Positions 48,295 through 60,480 of a stretch of 64,000 bases of DNA are shown piece by piece. The notes beneath the pieces were generated by a model. That model did no database searches and was not told the DNA's origin. It worked only from the letters and a program-made list of their open reading frames with translations. The DNA is from Clytia hemisphaerica (lineage: Eukaryota > Cnidaria > Hydrozoa > Leptothecata > Clytiidae). The position numbers and the translations under genes were made by a program. The stretch spans positions 1,492,256 to 1,556,255 of the forward strand of contig CACVBU010000292.1 in the NCBI GenBank assembly GCA_902728285.1, read 5' to 3'. Position 1 is the first letter of the stretch, and each line of letters begins with the position of its first letter.

Positions 48295-51200
48295 TCAAGG
48301 GGTCCAAGGAGGTCTTTCTTCTAAGGGAACATTGACAACAAAAGATTCATCTGGGTCATCAAAGGTTTCCTCTTCTTTGATAATCACAATAAGGTTACTA
48401 CCATCTTCTTCTTGGTCAGATTCCTCATCTTGAAAGCCTGATCCTTCTATCTGTTCACTTCTTTGTTTGTTCATAATTTTCACTAGATCTGGTTGAAGTT
48501 GTAAAGTTTCTGAGGTTGCAGAGACATCTGAAGTGTTAGAAGAAGAAGCCTCAAGTTCTGTAGGAGCCAGCTTTTTAGGTGTTGATTTTCGTTTTTCTGA
48601 TGAGCTTTTAGTTTTATTTTCGTTTGGATTCTCCTTTGGTAGGTCAGCAACAGTAATTGCACCTGGCAAGGTGTCCTGTATTCCATGCTTTTCAATAGTA
48701 TGGTTTAACAGATTGATATGTTTGGCAAAGACTTCTTCACATTTTGGACATTGGTAGATTTGTTTAGCAGATGAGTGAACGTTAAAGAAATGCTGTTCTT
48801 CTTGGTGGCTATTCATTTCGATTTTTGTTTTGAAACTACGGTGACACATACCACATGTAAATCTACCATTGGTATTGGACGCAGATGTATTTTTAGTTTT
48901 CTTTTTAGATGGTTTGGCTGGTTCTGTAAAGGTTGTGTCTATAAAAGGATTTTGATGAGGCTTTTTTACTGAAGCAGCCACTTTAGTTGATGGGTCAAAG
49001 GTTTTCTGTAATGTGGGCTGCTCTAATGCCATAGAAACATTACTTTGGGTATGGCTCTGAGATACGTGTTTCTTCAATTCATTTTTCCTTTGGAATGGCA
49101 TTGAACAAATGTCACATGAATGAATGGACTTTTCTTTTTCCTTTGATGCAGGTTTATGATGGATCTTTTTATGTTCATTCAAAGCGTGTTTGCTTTTCAC
49201 TGGTACACCGCAAAGATCACATTTCAATGGATCATTTGCTGAATGGGTGACTTGGAAATGATTGCGCCAATTTCCTGTGACAGTAGACTTTTGCTCTTTG
49301 CGACAAATGCGACAGAGGAAGACCAAGCGAACATATTGATTCACACCATAGTTTTGAATTAAACAATCGACTTTTTGAATCCAAGGAATCTTAGGGTCAC
49401 TGCAGATTTTGTAACAAACTTCAAAGTTATTTGTTTTGGCTGGTCTTTCATCCTAAAAACAAAGTGATTTTGGTTTAAATACAAGTAATAAAAGTAATAA
49501 CAAGAGCCAGTAAGTCTTTTTAAGTCATGATGCTGTATAACTGTTTTGGTTGAATAGTGTTCTTCTTGCTGGGGGTTAGATATTTCACAGGTTTCAGAAA
49601 GGGGATGGGGGACGGGCTTAAAAGACGTTTTGAAAAGGCTTTTTTATTTTTTGGGGTTTTGGGTTCCTGGTCGTGGTAGTTGAGACCACTGAGCAAACTC
49701 TTTAAAAACAGATAATAAAAATTAACTTACCAATGGCTGGCGGTTGACAAGGTGTGAATTAAAATGTGTCCTCCACTCATCTTCATCAAATATTTGTTCA
49801 TCTTTACAAATGCGACAAAAGAAAGAGATGCAAACGTAAGGATTGTCCCATCCAAATATTTTATCTGTTGTTGTTGCATTGACATCTGTGTCATCACTGT
49901 TTGGGTCAGCTTGTGCTTGTCTTTTTTTATCAGGTTCAGAATTTGAGGAGTCTTTGCTGACTCGGTTGGTGGGAGGTACAGTAACTGGATAATCTTTGAC
50001 AACCAGGTTAGCAAGTGGTTCAACAGCTGGATAATCTTTGACAACCAAGTTAGCGAGAGGTTCAACAGCTGGAGGTTTTTGAGTGACTGGGACAGGAGGA
50101 AGCTGAAAACCAAATATTATTGCCTTGAGTCTAAATGTTCTGATCGCAGAGAGATGTCAAACTTTTCTCCAACACAACCCTTTTCACAACACCAATAAAC
50201 TTGAAAACTACAAAAATATCTTAGAAAAAGTTATTAAGATTTATCAAGTAATTTATATAAGTTATAAAACTTTTGTTACATGGTACAATGATAGAACTTT
50301 GATAGAATTTATATTTACCTGTGTTGGAGAAAAAATGACATCCTCTCGCGAATCCAGTGTTCAACAATAATCTTGTAAAAAGACATCCGCAAAGCTAAAA
50401 CAATTGTTGTTTTCACACTCATTTTAAGACGGGACCTGGAAAGACTATGGCCACTAAAAACTTACGACATATATTTCAGCTTACTGAAAGATACAGTACA
50501 GCATTCTTTTTGATAAAAGAACCTAAAAATGTCTCAATAATTTTTGGTTGAAATATTGTGCATTTATTATGCTTCGTCCTTTCATCTAAATCTATCATTA
50601 GTTTTACTGCCAAACTATTCCTGCCTAGTGTGTACCTTTAAGAAATTAATTTCTGTGAGGATTATATTTTGAAAGTTTTCTTGAAATCTAATCCTCGGGA
50701 AAAATTAATCTTTCACAGTTTATTCAGGTTTGTCTCATGAAATCTCAAAAACCCTTAAGAAATTGATAGAAAATAGTCAAAAAAGGCATCATCAAGGCAA
50801 AAATAAGTCGAAAAAATGTCTCGCGAATATTAATCCCCTACTTGGTACTTGAAGCAAAATTTTCAAATACATTTGTTTTCTACCAAAAAATACAATACCC
50901 TGTTTATGAATTATAAAATGCCACAAACAACAAACAGAACAATTCTTTTGATAGCTTTTTAAACCTTTGGAATTTTTATGATAACGATAGTAATAAAAAT
51001 ATTTACACTTTTAAAATAATTTCAGAATAGATTAGAATTATCTCAAACATACCGATGGATCATCAGTTCTTTGTTTCTTTGCTTGTTTTGGTTCGTGTTG
51101 TAATCCAATGACGTGGACATTTCCTTTTTTACCTAGTAAAAGAACATAATAAGTCAATCATAAGAAAATAAAGTTTCTAGGATCAAAGAAAATGTGTGTT

Positions 51201-54200
51201 GAAGCATTGTTTGACATTAGTGCACACAGGTGCACACTTAAAATAAATGAACTTTAAAATAAGATTTAATTTTGAAAATGTATCCAAGAAAATCGAGGTA
51301 TTTGTGGAAAAGTATGCAAGGAAAGAAATCGAAATTGTTTTTGTTTAAAAAACCATATCTTACGTTTCATTTGCGGTTGATTTCCCTGAACAATAAAAAT
51401 CGGTCGCTCATCATCAGATTCCTTGTTAACTTGAGTTAAACGATAGAAGTTTCCACTTTCTTGCAATTTGACACAATCAGAGAGAGTGATGGCTCCTTTT
51501 GATGGTGTTTCGTCCTCTGAATTCTAATGATAATAAAAATTGTAAAAGGTTTGTTTATTTGTAATATTGAAATCGAAGAAAATATTCAATACAAGACTTT
51601 AAAAGCCAAAAAATGAAAAAGGAGAACGGAGAAGAAAAGAGGTCTTCTGATTGGTGAATGGGTATCACAAAAAACTTTGGACAAAGAGCCACTACCTGAC
51701 AACGAAGAAGTCTTGGTTAAGCTCAAGATTGTTTTTTGTATGTTTTGAGTTTTACAATTGATATGGAGTATTTTAACATACAAGAAGTGCTAGACTTGAA
51801 TGCCTAATGCACGAAGGGGACTAAAATGAGCAAGTAGGGTGAATAAAAAGGACTCAAAACTTAATAAGCAAGGTGGGTAAGAGGGGAAAAAGGGGGAAAG
51901 AAGGCTAATGCAGAATAGTTAAGCCTGAAGAAGATCAAACACGTTATTCTAATGAATGAAACAGTAAGCTTTTATATAACTTTTCTCAGTTACAAAAGGT
52001 TGTTAAATATCACATATAGTATAAGAAAAAGACAATAACGTGACTTACTGGTATCGTTGATTCTTCCTGTCCATCTTCTTCACTTAACGCTGACTGAAAA
52101 AGGCATAGGCATATTCACCACACAAGTAACAAATTTTGAAGAAAAAACCAGTAAAAAACAGCCTTAAGAAAAAATAAAATGAAAACACACAAAAGTTGAA
52201 AACCCCTGTTTAGAGGAGTAGTATTTTAATAAACAGATCTTTTAGAATATTTCAATGTAGAGAACACCCTTTTTTTTGCCTTCTCGGTATTTTTTTTCTC
52301 AGAAATGCTAATTTTTGCAATGAAACATTCATTTTTAAGTTGTTGTAAAGCAAAGTCACATTATCACCTTCTTTTGTAAGTCCTCCGCACCATCATCACT
52401 TGACACACGCTTTACAAAGTTCCAAAATTGATCAACAAGATCTTGGTATTCTCCTACACTATCTTCTGCTTCCCATGAACTTTCCCATTTCACTTTGTAG
52501 TATCTTTTACCATTCTATGAAAAAGAAATGAAGTTTTATTATCAGGAAACCTCAATCATTTGTTGGAGTTCGATTAGTTTGATCGTTTGATTGGTTCGAC
52601 AAGGTTTGATTCAGTTTGATTGATCGGGTCTGGTCAGCAATTAAAGGAGGGATCAAGAGTAAGTGAACTGCAATAACTGACTTACTTACTACCATAAGTT
52701 GGCCTAATACCTAGCTATACGAAAAAGTATGCATAAGTCCACAAAAAACTACAAGGTTACTTCACCTAACGGATGCATTAAAAAGTAAGTACAGTGATTC
52801 CAATCATCCTATTATTCATATCTCTAAAGATGGGTGTCGAAATTAGAAGAGGGATGTCAACCGAACCAACTTAAATATTTCTACTAGGAACAGCTCTTTA
52901 TTTTAGAAGCGAATTAGAAATACAGGAACAGCTCCAAATGCATTCCAGTTGAAAAATAGCGTACTTCACAAGGAATCTGATACTCAAGCTAAGAATGCCA
53001 TTTTTAGAGCATTTTCAATTATAAATTGTCGATTAACCCCAAGTAAGGATCACTCCTTTCACAAAAATGTCATTTTATGTTTGAGAATTAAGAATGATGT
53101 AAGAATATTTTAGGTTGATTTTCCCCAAAAAAGTTATGAATATCCATGATGAAATGGATTTACACCATTCTTATAAAAAAAAAGCGTGTATATGAGAAAA
53201 CGCGATTCCCCAAGTAGTTTTGTCAACTGACAAGTCTGTGGCAAGATATTCCACTTATTCCACTAATTCTGAGTTCTTTCCAACGTGAGAGGTCCGCAAA
53301 AGGTCCCACTGTTTTTTTTTAGTTCCTGAGAAGTCCGTCTGACTTGTTGTAGGTGAGTTATATTTCAGGGGGTCTTGTAGAATTTTCTCAAAGATAATCA
53401 ACAATGTACAGTACTTTATATTGGACTTTTTCACTCAAAATAGGAATCTTCATGGTTTATGTTCACATGATAAAAGGGAAGTAAAATAAAGTATAAAAGT
53501 GTTATCCATTAAAAGAAATAAATTTGCAAATGCTTTGCAGGACTTTACTCTCTAAACCCCCTGACAGAAAAGTTTTCTTCAAAACTGTTTATTAAACGGT
53601 GATGATACTAAAAATTTGCTCCTCAATGGTTAGCATAAACAATTAAACGAAAGTGAAATGATAGCAAATGTCTCTCAGAATAGACCTTTTCGCCTTTCCA
53701 TCCGTCATATTGGATAGTATGCAAAAACTATGGTGGCCAAATTGCCGTGGTGAGATTGCATTGAAACCTATACAAAAAGAAAGTATTATTATAAAACTTA
53801 CATGTCTAATTGGCATTATATTTAAGCGTAATCTTGTAGAAGAAAGATTAAATTTGCTTCTTTTGAAAACTAAAAATTATTAAATTTGATTAAATTTAAA
53901 AAATTTTTGCACAGGAAAGAATGTGTGACTTCGTAATTACTGCTTTCAGTTTGAGTGTTTTGAAAGTTTGATGTGGTTTGAAAGTTTGCTGTGTGTACCC
54001 TGTTTTGTGGAATTTCTTTTATCAGGGGCTGCTGCTCCACTTTGAGAGTGATAGGACCATGATTATGATATACTGAAGGAGGCGCCACCATGGTTAGCGT
54101 TGATGGGCCGAAATTTTTGAATTTAGCCCTTCTAGATTGCCTAAAACAGGTTTCTTTTGACGTTATTAAACAAACTTTGGCTTGATTTACAAAGCAAGTA

Positions 54201-56318
54201 AAAGCTTTCTTTTTACTCTGAAAAAATGTGGTCCCCGGTGCTGCTGCCCCTGTTAATGGCATGTCTTTTTAATCTTTGTGTAAAGTTGCATATGTTTTGC
54301 ATATTTTCCAACTAAATCCAACCACTGCTTTTTTGTTCCTGTATTTTTGCATACAATTCAAGATGGGGGATGGAAAGGCGAAAAGGTCTATCATGCGAGT
54401 TTGTAAGCCAACTCAGTTTACATTAACAAACTGGAAAGTGCGGCGCGATGTGAGATCCATAAAAAATATGGCAATTGCTTTTTGAGATCTATTAAAAACC
54501 AAGAATTTGAGTTGGAGAAACACAATTAAAGTTTTGGGTAAAGAAAAATGCAGTCTGTTTTTTCCTACAGGTTCAGTAGTGAAATATCTCAATCTTGGCA
54601 ACCATCTGCTGATTAGCCAGCCAGCAATTGCTAACCTGATAACAGCTGTTTGTAATTTTCTTACGCGCACGGTAAACCTCTGAAGGCGCTTGAAAATTAT
54701 ACGTCTGAGGAAAATAGTCTTCCCACAGAAAATTCTACAAAAAGAATCTTGTTGTGCACCGGAGAGTTAAAAACTGATATGGTGCCCTATTCATAAACAC
54801 AATCACATAACTTTGTTGTCGTTCTAGTCTTTTTCGACGAACGCGGTCATTACAATTTCGAGATTGCATATTCGTTGTCAGATTGTGATGTTTTCACACA
54901 TCCCTTTAGAGCTTCAGCGTGGTGTGCAGAAAGTATTTATATACAATCTGATCTCAGACAGTTAGTCACACTAGTGTCCTGCAGAAATGCGTATCAAAGA
55001 TTAATGCTACGAAAGCAGCGCTTATATCGTTTACCTGACTTCCAAAGCAAAAGGTATTTTTCACTTGCGATTGGTGGCAAATCCAGTCTGGGAAATCCTC
55101 TCAATTGCACGCTTATGTTCCGAGGCTGTAAGCGCGCAATTGCAAGGTTATCAAAATGGCAGAATTTTTAAGCGTGTAATTACACGCTTATCAGAATTGT
55201 TCTGAAACGGGCGGTAAGCGTTAAGCAAGATTGACGGGTGACAGCTTTTGCGGTAAGCGTGTAATTGCACGCTTTAAAATTTCCTATATTTTTGACACGT
55301 AATTCCTTCCGAAAGCTCTGTTGAATTTCAAAAGCCTAGGGCAGTTTTACTCAAAATTTATCGTAGAAGAAGATTCTGTAAAAATGGATTGCCCGTTAAA
55401 CCATGCCTTCGCCCGAATTAGAGAATTCTGAACCCCTTGAAATCCCTAAGCAATTTCAACCGGGGCGGGAGCGGGCGTAAATTATAACCATGCAATTACG
55501 CGCTTACGCCCTCGGAACATAAGCGTGCAATTGAGAGGATTTCCCAGACTGAAATCCAAGGGGTCGAAAACAAAAGTGATATAATAGCACTGATTACCCC
55601 ACGCAATTGAACCGGGTTGGAAATATTTTGCTTCATTTCAAAGAACTGCATAGAAGAAATTTTTTTTCCATGGGTCAATTTTGTCTTCCAAGATTGAAGA
55701 AACTTTTAACGAAAAAATAAAGTTCCCAGTTTTCTTCCTTTTTCCCCATTTTCAGTTTGAAGTTCATTTTTATTCATTTTCACGCTTTTAGCCTGAGACG
55801 CCCTTATCTCATTTACACTGGGTGACGAATACCCCATGCAAATGCTCACCCCGTTCATTTGCCAGGATGCGCCTGCCTGAAATACATCCTGTAGATGACT
55901 GATGTTGTTTTTTCTGAAAAAGCTTAATTTCCTATAGTGTGACTAACTGTCAGGTTTATAGCAGTTGCTGAAACTTTCATCTCTACTATCCACCCATCCT
56001 TTCAAAATCAGAGATCAAAAAACATAATTGAGATGTTTAAACTCCTTTTAGAAATTTACCCATGCTACAAAATCCACTTTCGATTTTCTATTCTATTTTC
56101 TTTGAAATCTTAGGGTGTTCGTTGCACCACGAAATTGGCGTTCCTCCCGCCGCCACCTTAATTGTAAACATCTCCAAGAAATTGTAAGGAACAGCAGATA
56201 AAGACAATTTTAAAGAACTTACTTGTACTTTAGTATCAATTACTCTCTTTGCTTCTTTGTTACTAGATATAAACAAATAGTTAGCTGCCTGTTGTGGTAA
56301 TTCTTGGGGTGAAGACAT
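48295..56318 (-). CDS. Chromodomain and C2H2 zinc-finger protein (seven exons, 685 aa form)
   Basis: Probably a nuclear DNA- or chromatin-binding protein; no orthologue is named. Minus-strand exons: 56318-56223, 52514-52368, 52093-52049, 51523-51364, 51132-51053, 50102-49731, 49452-48295, all GT-AG and in frame, ending at TGA. Residues 21-65 form a chromodomain-like fold split by intron 1: RVIDTKVQ then NGKRYYKVKWESSWEAED and DLVDQFW. Six fingers follow: C272/C275/H289/H293, C347/C350/H365/H370, C378/C381/H394/H398, C413/C416/H429/H434, C500/C503/H516/H521, C535/C538/H551/H556. The first two share a RICxxEQ...WRxHF signature and look duplicated. A 14-residue motif (AVEPLANLVVKDYP) occurs twice in exon 6. 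The acidic tail holds LIVIIKEEE, which resembles a SUMO-interacting motif. An AATAAA signal lies at 48187-48192. Exon 1 and exons 3-5 rest on splice signals and frame; exons 2, 6 and 7 are certain coding. Confidence 0.85.
52870..53191. repeat. Short composite GGAACAGCTC element in the zinc-finger gene intron
   Basis: Two GGAACAGCTC units at about 52888-52940 are followed by the same flank seen at 7880-8090 and by the full subterminal region of the 1084 copy (GATGAAATGGATTTACACCA). It ends TTCTTATAAAAAAAAAGCGTG. It contains features of both other copies and may best represent the family. It lies in intron 1 of the chromodomain gene. Confidence 0.55.
53683..54388. mobile_element. 706-bp DNA transposon-like element with ~47-bp TIRs and TA flanks
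   Basis: GACCTTTTCGCCTTTCCATC at the left is inverted at the right, and the match continues through ATTGTATGCAAAAA-type sequence for about 47 bp at roughly 80% identity. TA lies outside both ends (53681-53682, 54389-54390). It contains an ATG-initiated 130-codon minus-strand frame (54262-53870) with no motif I recognise. It lies in intron 1 of the chromodomain gene. Confidence 0.65.
55084..55551. mobile_element. 468-bp MITE with ~61-bp near-identical TIRs and 5-bp target duplication
   Basis: CAGTCTGGGAAATCCTCTCA opens it. The right end is its complement, and the match extends about 61 bp with three or four differences. AAATC occurs directly outside both ends (55079-55083, 55552-55556). Inside are palindromic GCGTGTAATTACACGC and GTAAGCGTGTAATTGCACGC motifs. 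The high TIR identity suggests recent insertion. Confidence 0.75.
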
Positions 56319-57240
56319 CTTGCGCTTCGCGCCTTCGATCAAAATGGCGACTTTCTTGATCACACCACGAAACCACCCACACCCTTGACTTGATCCCTGG
56401 GCGCCAACAACAATCTCACAAAAAACAATGGGCGCCTTTCATAAAAGCGCCCTGGGACCGAGTTTAGAGAATTATGGGTAAGTTCCCCGAAATTGGAAAT
56501 GTCCCGATTTACAAACCCAGCTTTCAAAAGCCCGCGAGAAATGTTGCCAGGTTTGCGGACGCAGACAGGCAGACGGGCAACTAGTTTTTTATGTGTAAAA
56601 GTTTCTAAAAAAGCCATAAAAAAAAAAAGGCTTGATTGAAGAAAATATTCTGCAGACGAAACAATCCAAAGATTCAGATAAGTATAAAGTCTTCGAAATA
56701 CAAGTTTTACTGTACAGACAGGGGTAAGTTATTCTGTTCAACAAACAATCGTACGAAGCAGGTCCTCTCTCTTCCATTTCCTTGCCTTGCTTGCTGCAGC
56801 TTGGGTTAGCCATTCCAGGGTCAAATTGAAACTATTCTGGTGGCAATCAAACCTAGTTCATCTTGTAGAGCTTCAAAAAAGAAAAAAAATGAGGGGTCAT
56901 ACACCTCCTAATGATAAGCGGTTCCGGAGATATTGAGATTTTGGTTCCGCTAAAATAGTACCTTTTTAGACATTTGAGGTTGACAATTTAGCCCAGAAAT
57001 GACATATGAAATGGCACCGAAATATGCTGCGAAAATTGAAAATTCAAGCTTTTGTATTGAGTCAAGATATTCCAAATATCTTCATTTTGACTGCAGACTT
57101 TTATTAAATTATTTTTGTATAATGGCTTGCTAACACTTCAAGGAAGAAATGAAAAGACATTTTTTTGAAAAAGAAGACATTGCATTGCAAAAAACAATTA
57201 AAACGTTATAAAGCGGAAGCTAAAATTGCTGAGCCTACCT

Positions 57241-57528
57241 ATCTTTGTAATCAAAGCGCTGTGGAGGAAAAATTCCTCATGGCATATAAATAACTGTTTT
57301 AGGCTAAAAAAGGGTCAAATTTTTCAGTGGTATCACTCTCTATAATTCTAGTCCTCATTTTCAGGCTGAAAATGCTTGCCAAAGTATGAAAAGTAAAAAT
57401 TAATAACTTTAATGAAAGAATTAATTTCAGAGAGTAGCACCATTGGATTTCTCAGGTATTTTCTGATAAATATGGAAAGTTTCACTGTCTGAACATTTTT
57501 TCCTTCGCAGCGCTTTGAAATCAAAGAT
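57241..57528. repeat. Inverted-repeat element with AATCAAAGCGCTG ends
   Basis: ATCTTTGTAATCAAAGCGCT at the left opposes AGCGCTTTGAAATCAAAGAT at the right; GGAGGAAAAA and TTTTTCCTTCG continue the match inward. Non-coding. Confidence 0.5.
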
Positions 57529-57965
57529 GAGTTGTGAAATTTTTTGTGTCCCGCAGATCTAATTTTTCTAAAAATGGCCTTAGTTGGAACAATTTTTTAG
57601 ACAAAAGTATAGAATATTACACCTGCATATTATATATGGTTGGAAAGCTAAAAGAAAGCTTTAAATTACTCAAAAATAATTAATTTTAAAGCTCAAATAC
57701 ACAAAGAACAATTGCTTGTCAAAGTTTGACCTAAAATAGAAGATTTTGATAAGCGTCAAATAAAAAACAAGCAAACCCGGAATGGCTACTTGGGTATAAG
57801 GAAAACAAATAGAATCAGGGGTGCTCTCGATGGCGATGCTCGATGCTCTGTGTCTGCTCTCTTCTCTTGCTTAACTTAGTGTTGGTGAAGGATTCTTCGT
57901 CGTGATTCTTCACAATGGCTAAAGACTAAAATCTGTTTTTCAACCAGGCACACAACCCTTGACAT

Positions 57966-59535
57966 GGCCCGAGAATTCTTGGGCCAAAACTTTTATTGGA
58001 ATTTGCGTAAAGCCCGAGTATGGCCCAAGCTGGCCCGAGAATTCGGGCCGTGTTCGGGCCACACGCGGGCCACACTGTGCCACACTCAGGCAAATTTTTG
58101 AAAACATGATTTAAACAGGCGTGTAATTTCAGGACTGAATTTTTTTAACATTTTCTTTGAGAAAAACTTGGTTTCTCTTAATTATAGTAAATATATGAAT
58201 GTTGTAAATTCATATAAATATTAAATGTCTTATTTGGTATGCAAACATAGTTATAAATATACTTAGGGTGGAAATATTTGCTAGTAAACTGGTCCTGGTT
58301 TTAAACTGAAGCGTGTCCACGGGAAGCTCATAAAGTTTTTTTGAGCGATATAAACAAAACAGACAAATCTTATTTTGTACTATTTTGTTTGATTGGACAT
58401 GCTGAATCAATTTAACATTTAACATGGCCCGAAGAGGCCCGAGAATTCTCGGGCCATGTCGAGGGTCGTTCAGGCACCATGAGTGGTCCTAAATCCGACA
58501 GCCCTGCCTAGAAATCCGACCCCCAACAATAACTGCTATGAAAAAAAATTCATGTTTACATTTCCTCTCCAAGTTGAACAATAAACTATTGCAAGAACTC
58601 TCAAACCAAAACATCTAACAAGATGACTTTAATGTCAAGATGTCACAATTAATGTGTGGTATCTTCATGGCGTCACACGACCCACCACGGCATGGCCCGA
58701 ACATGTTCGGGCCAGTTCGGACCATGCTCGGGCCACAAAAAATTATTGAATCGACCCGAACATTTTGTTCGGACCACGTTCGGGCCATGAAAAATACCCA
58801 ACAAACAAGTTTAGCTATCATGTCTTTACAGCAAAGGAACATCATAGGAATAGTAGAATTCAATTTTATTTACCTTTCCTGGTTTATCGTCATCCATTGT
58901 TACATATTTTCATTAGACAAATTCAAAGTTCCAAATACCAGTTTGATTCACAAAGTTGTATAACAGTACAAAAAACGATTCAGAAAAATTCTGCTTCGAA
59001 TAGGAGAAGACCACCAAAAAAGGGAACGGGATAAAGAATACCATATTATGTACTAAGATTCAAATCATTCTTTTTAATAATTTTCCTAACTTAATTGAAA
59101 AATAGATGATTAACTTTTATATTTGAACAATATACAGATATATATTTGAATAAAGATGAAGATTTTAAAATTTGTTTGCTAAAATAAGGATATTGGGTCC
59201 TGAAATTACACGCGCGATCGTAACAAGTTTTTCGAAAATCTGGCCCAAACATGGTCCGAAACTGCGCGGGCCAGCGCAGGCGATGCGCGGGCTATTTTTA
59301 AAAAGTATTAATCAAGAGGCCCAAACATGTTCGGGCCATGCCGTGGGTCGTGGCGTCACAGCGAAAGGTTTGTTTTGATTTTAGTTTAGTTTTTATCTTT
59401 GAAAGACCCCATTTGAATGTACCTTTTTTTAAAGAGGCAGCCATGCTGGAGTACAAAATTATTCGACATGGCTGCCTCTTTAAAAAAAGGTCTATCTAGG
59501 CAGGGCTGTCGGATTTAGGACCATTCACGGCATGC
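57966..59535. repeat. Nested GGCCCGA palindrome cluster
   Basis: Perfect 20-bp palindromes GGCCCGAGAATTCTCGGGCC (58436-58455) and GGCCCGAACATGTTCGGGCC (58694-58713) sit among near-perfect ones (57966-57985, 58032-58049, 59318-59337) and scattered TTCGGGCCA units. Larger inverted pairs enclose them: 58484-58511 with 59496-59523 (28 bp perfect) and about 58667-58713 with 59318-59361. Confidence 0.7.
59421..59491. repeat. Perfect 25-bp hairpin, 21-base loop
   Basis: The arm at 59421-59445 ends AAAGAGGCAGCCATG; its exact complement occupies 59467-59491. No adjacent gene explains it. Confidence 0.8.
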
Positions 59536-59969
59536 AAGAATAGTATCAGGACTTGCAGGCAACCTTGAGGTGAAGGGTTGGGGGTGTTTGGGTGTGGTGG
59601 GTGTTTGGGTGTGGTGTTCAGGAGGGTGTGCTAATGCTTAGACAGACGGGGATAGAGTCCCCTGCCCAGTTGGCAACGGAAACTTTTTGATTCAATTTTT
59701 TATTTTTTTGAAAATCCTTTTCGACCAACGGTTAGACAACTTTTAACATGCTCTTCATGTTTGTTTTGATTTTTTATTTGAGGCAATCTTCTTAGAATAA
59801 AAAACTTTCGAAGCAAGCGGTACTAGTGCCCAGTTCCTGACCGACGTACCAGTCTGAACATGGTTTCTGCCCCCCCCTTAAAATAAGGGGGGGTCAAAAA
59901 AATATTTGGTTTTATTGATAATAATTTTCTTTGTCTAATAATAATATATCTTCTATCCCGTTTTCGTGC

Positions 59970-60210
59970 TCACAATCTCATACCCACTATTTTGCAGACC
60001 ATGCTATATTGAAAGTTATGTACATTAGAATGACCTTTAACAGACCAAATCAAACCATAAAAACTATTATTCTCCTCAATTAGATAACGTTTTAAGCTGT
60101 TTTGAGGGTGTAAAAAGTGAAAAATTTTCTTCGTCGCCCAACCATGGTGGGCGACATTTTTATCCTTAATCTTGCCCCTCCCCACTCAAATGGCTCGCCG
60201 GGTCCCATGA
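59970..60210. repeat. Dispersed repeat with GTCGCCCAACCATGGTGGGC core, third copy
   Basis: Nearly the same as 11500-11680: AGACCAAATCAAACCA, AAAACTATTATTCTCC, TTTTGAGGGTGTAAAAAGTG, the core, then GGCTCGCCGGGTCCCATGAA. It lies inside a larger span whose outer ends (GAACATGGTTTCTGCC near 59857; GGCAGAAACCATGCTGAA near 61256) are inverted. Confidence 0.6.
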
Positions 60211-60284
60211 ATCTGCATACTCACTTCTCTCTCTCTCTATCTATTGTAAAAATTGTTTGCTGCAGGGTACAAAGATTTTCTTGA

Positions 60285-60480
60285 AATACCGGGTGACCCA
60301 CGAAAAAGTTCGGACCTTTCTCGGCGTCTTGAGGCCGAAGAAATGTCCTAAATTGCTCGGAGTTTTGGTATTTAAAAAGTAGATATCCTAACTTAAAATT
60401 TGAGCTATCACTTTTTAAATTTGACCAACTAGTTCTCTACTTATGACCTTTTAAACTCAAAATTCACTTTTCGGAAAGTG
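60285..60480. repeat. Relative of the 35304-36096 element, one end only
   Basis: ACCGGGTGACCCACGAAAAA followed by ATCCTAACTTAAAATTTGAG and CACTTTTTAAATTTGACCAA parallels the TIR of the 35304 element in order and spacing. Confidence 0.45.

Noticed and set aside
50125..50370. 81-codon plus-strand frame in the zinc-finger gene
   Set aside because: It lies in an intron on the opposite strand with AT-rich composition and no domain.
54875..55171. 98-codon plus-strand frame
   Set aside because: It reads into the TIR of the 55084-55551 MITE and has no recognisable domain.
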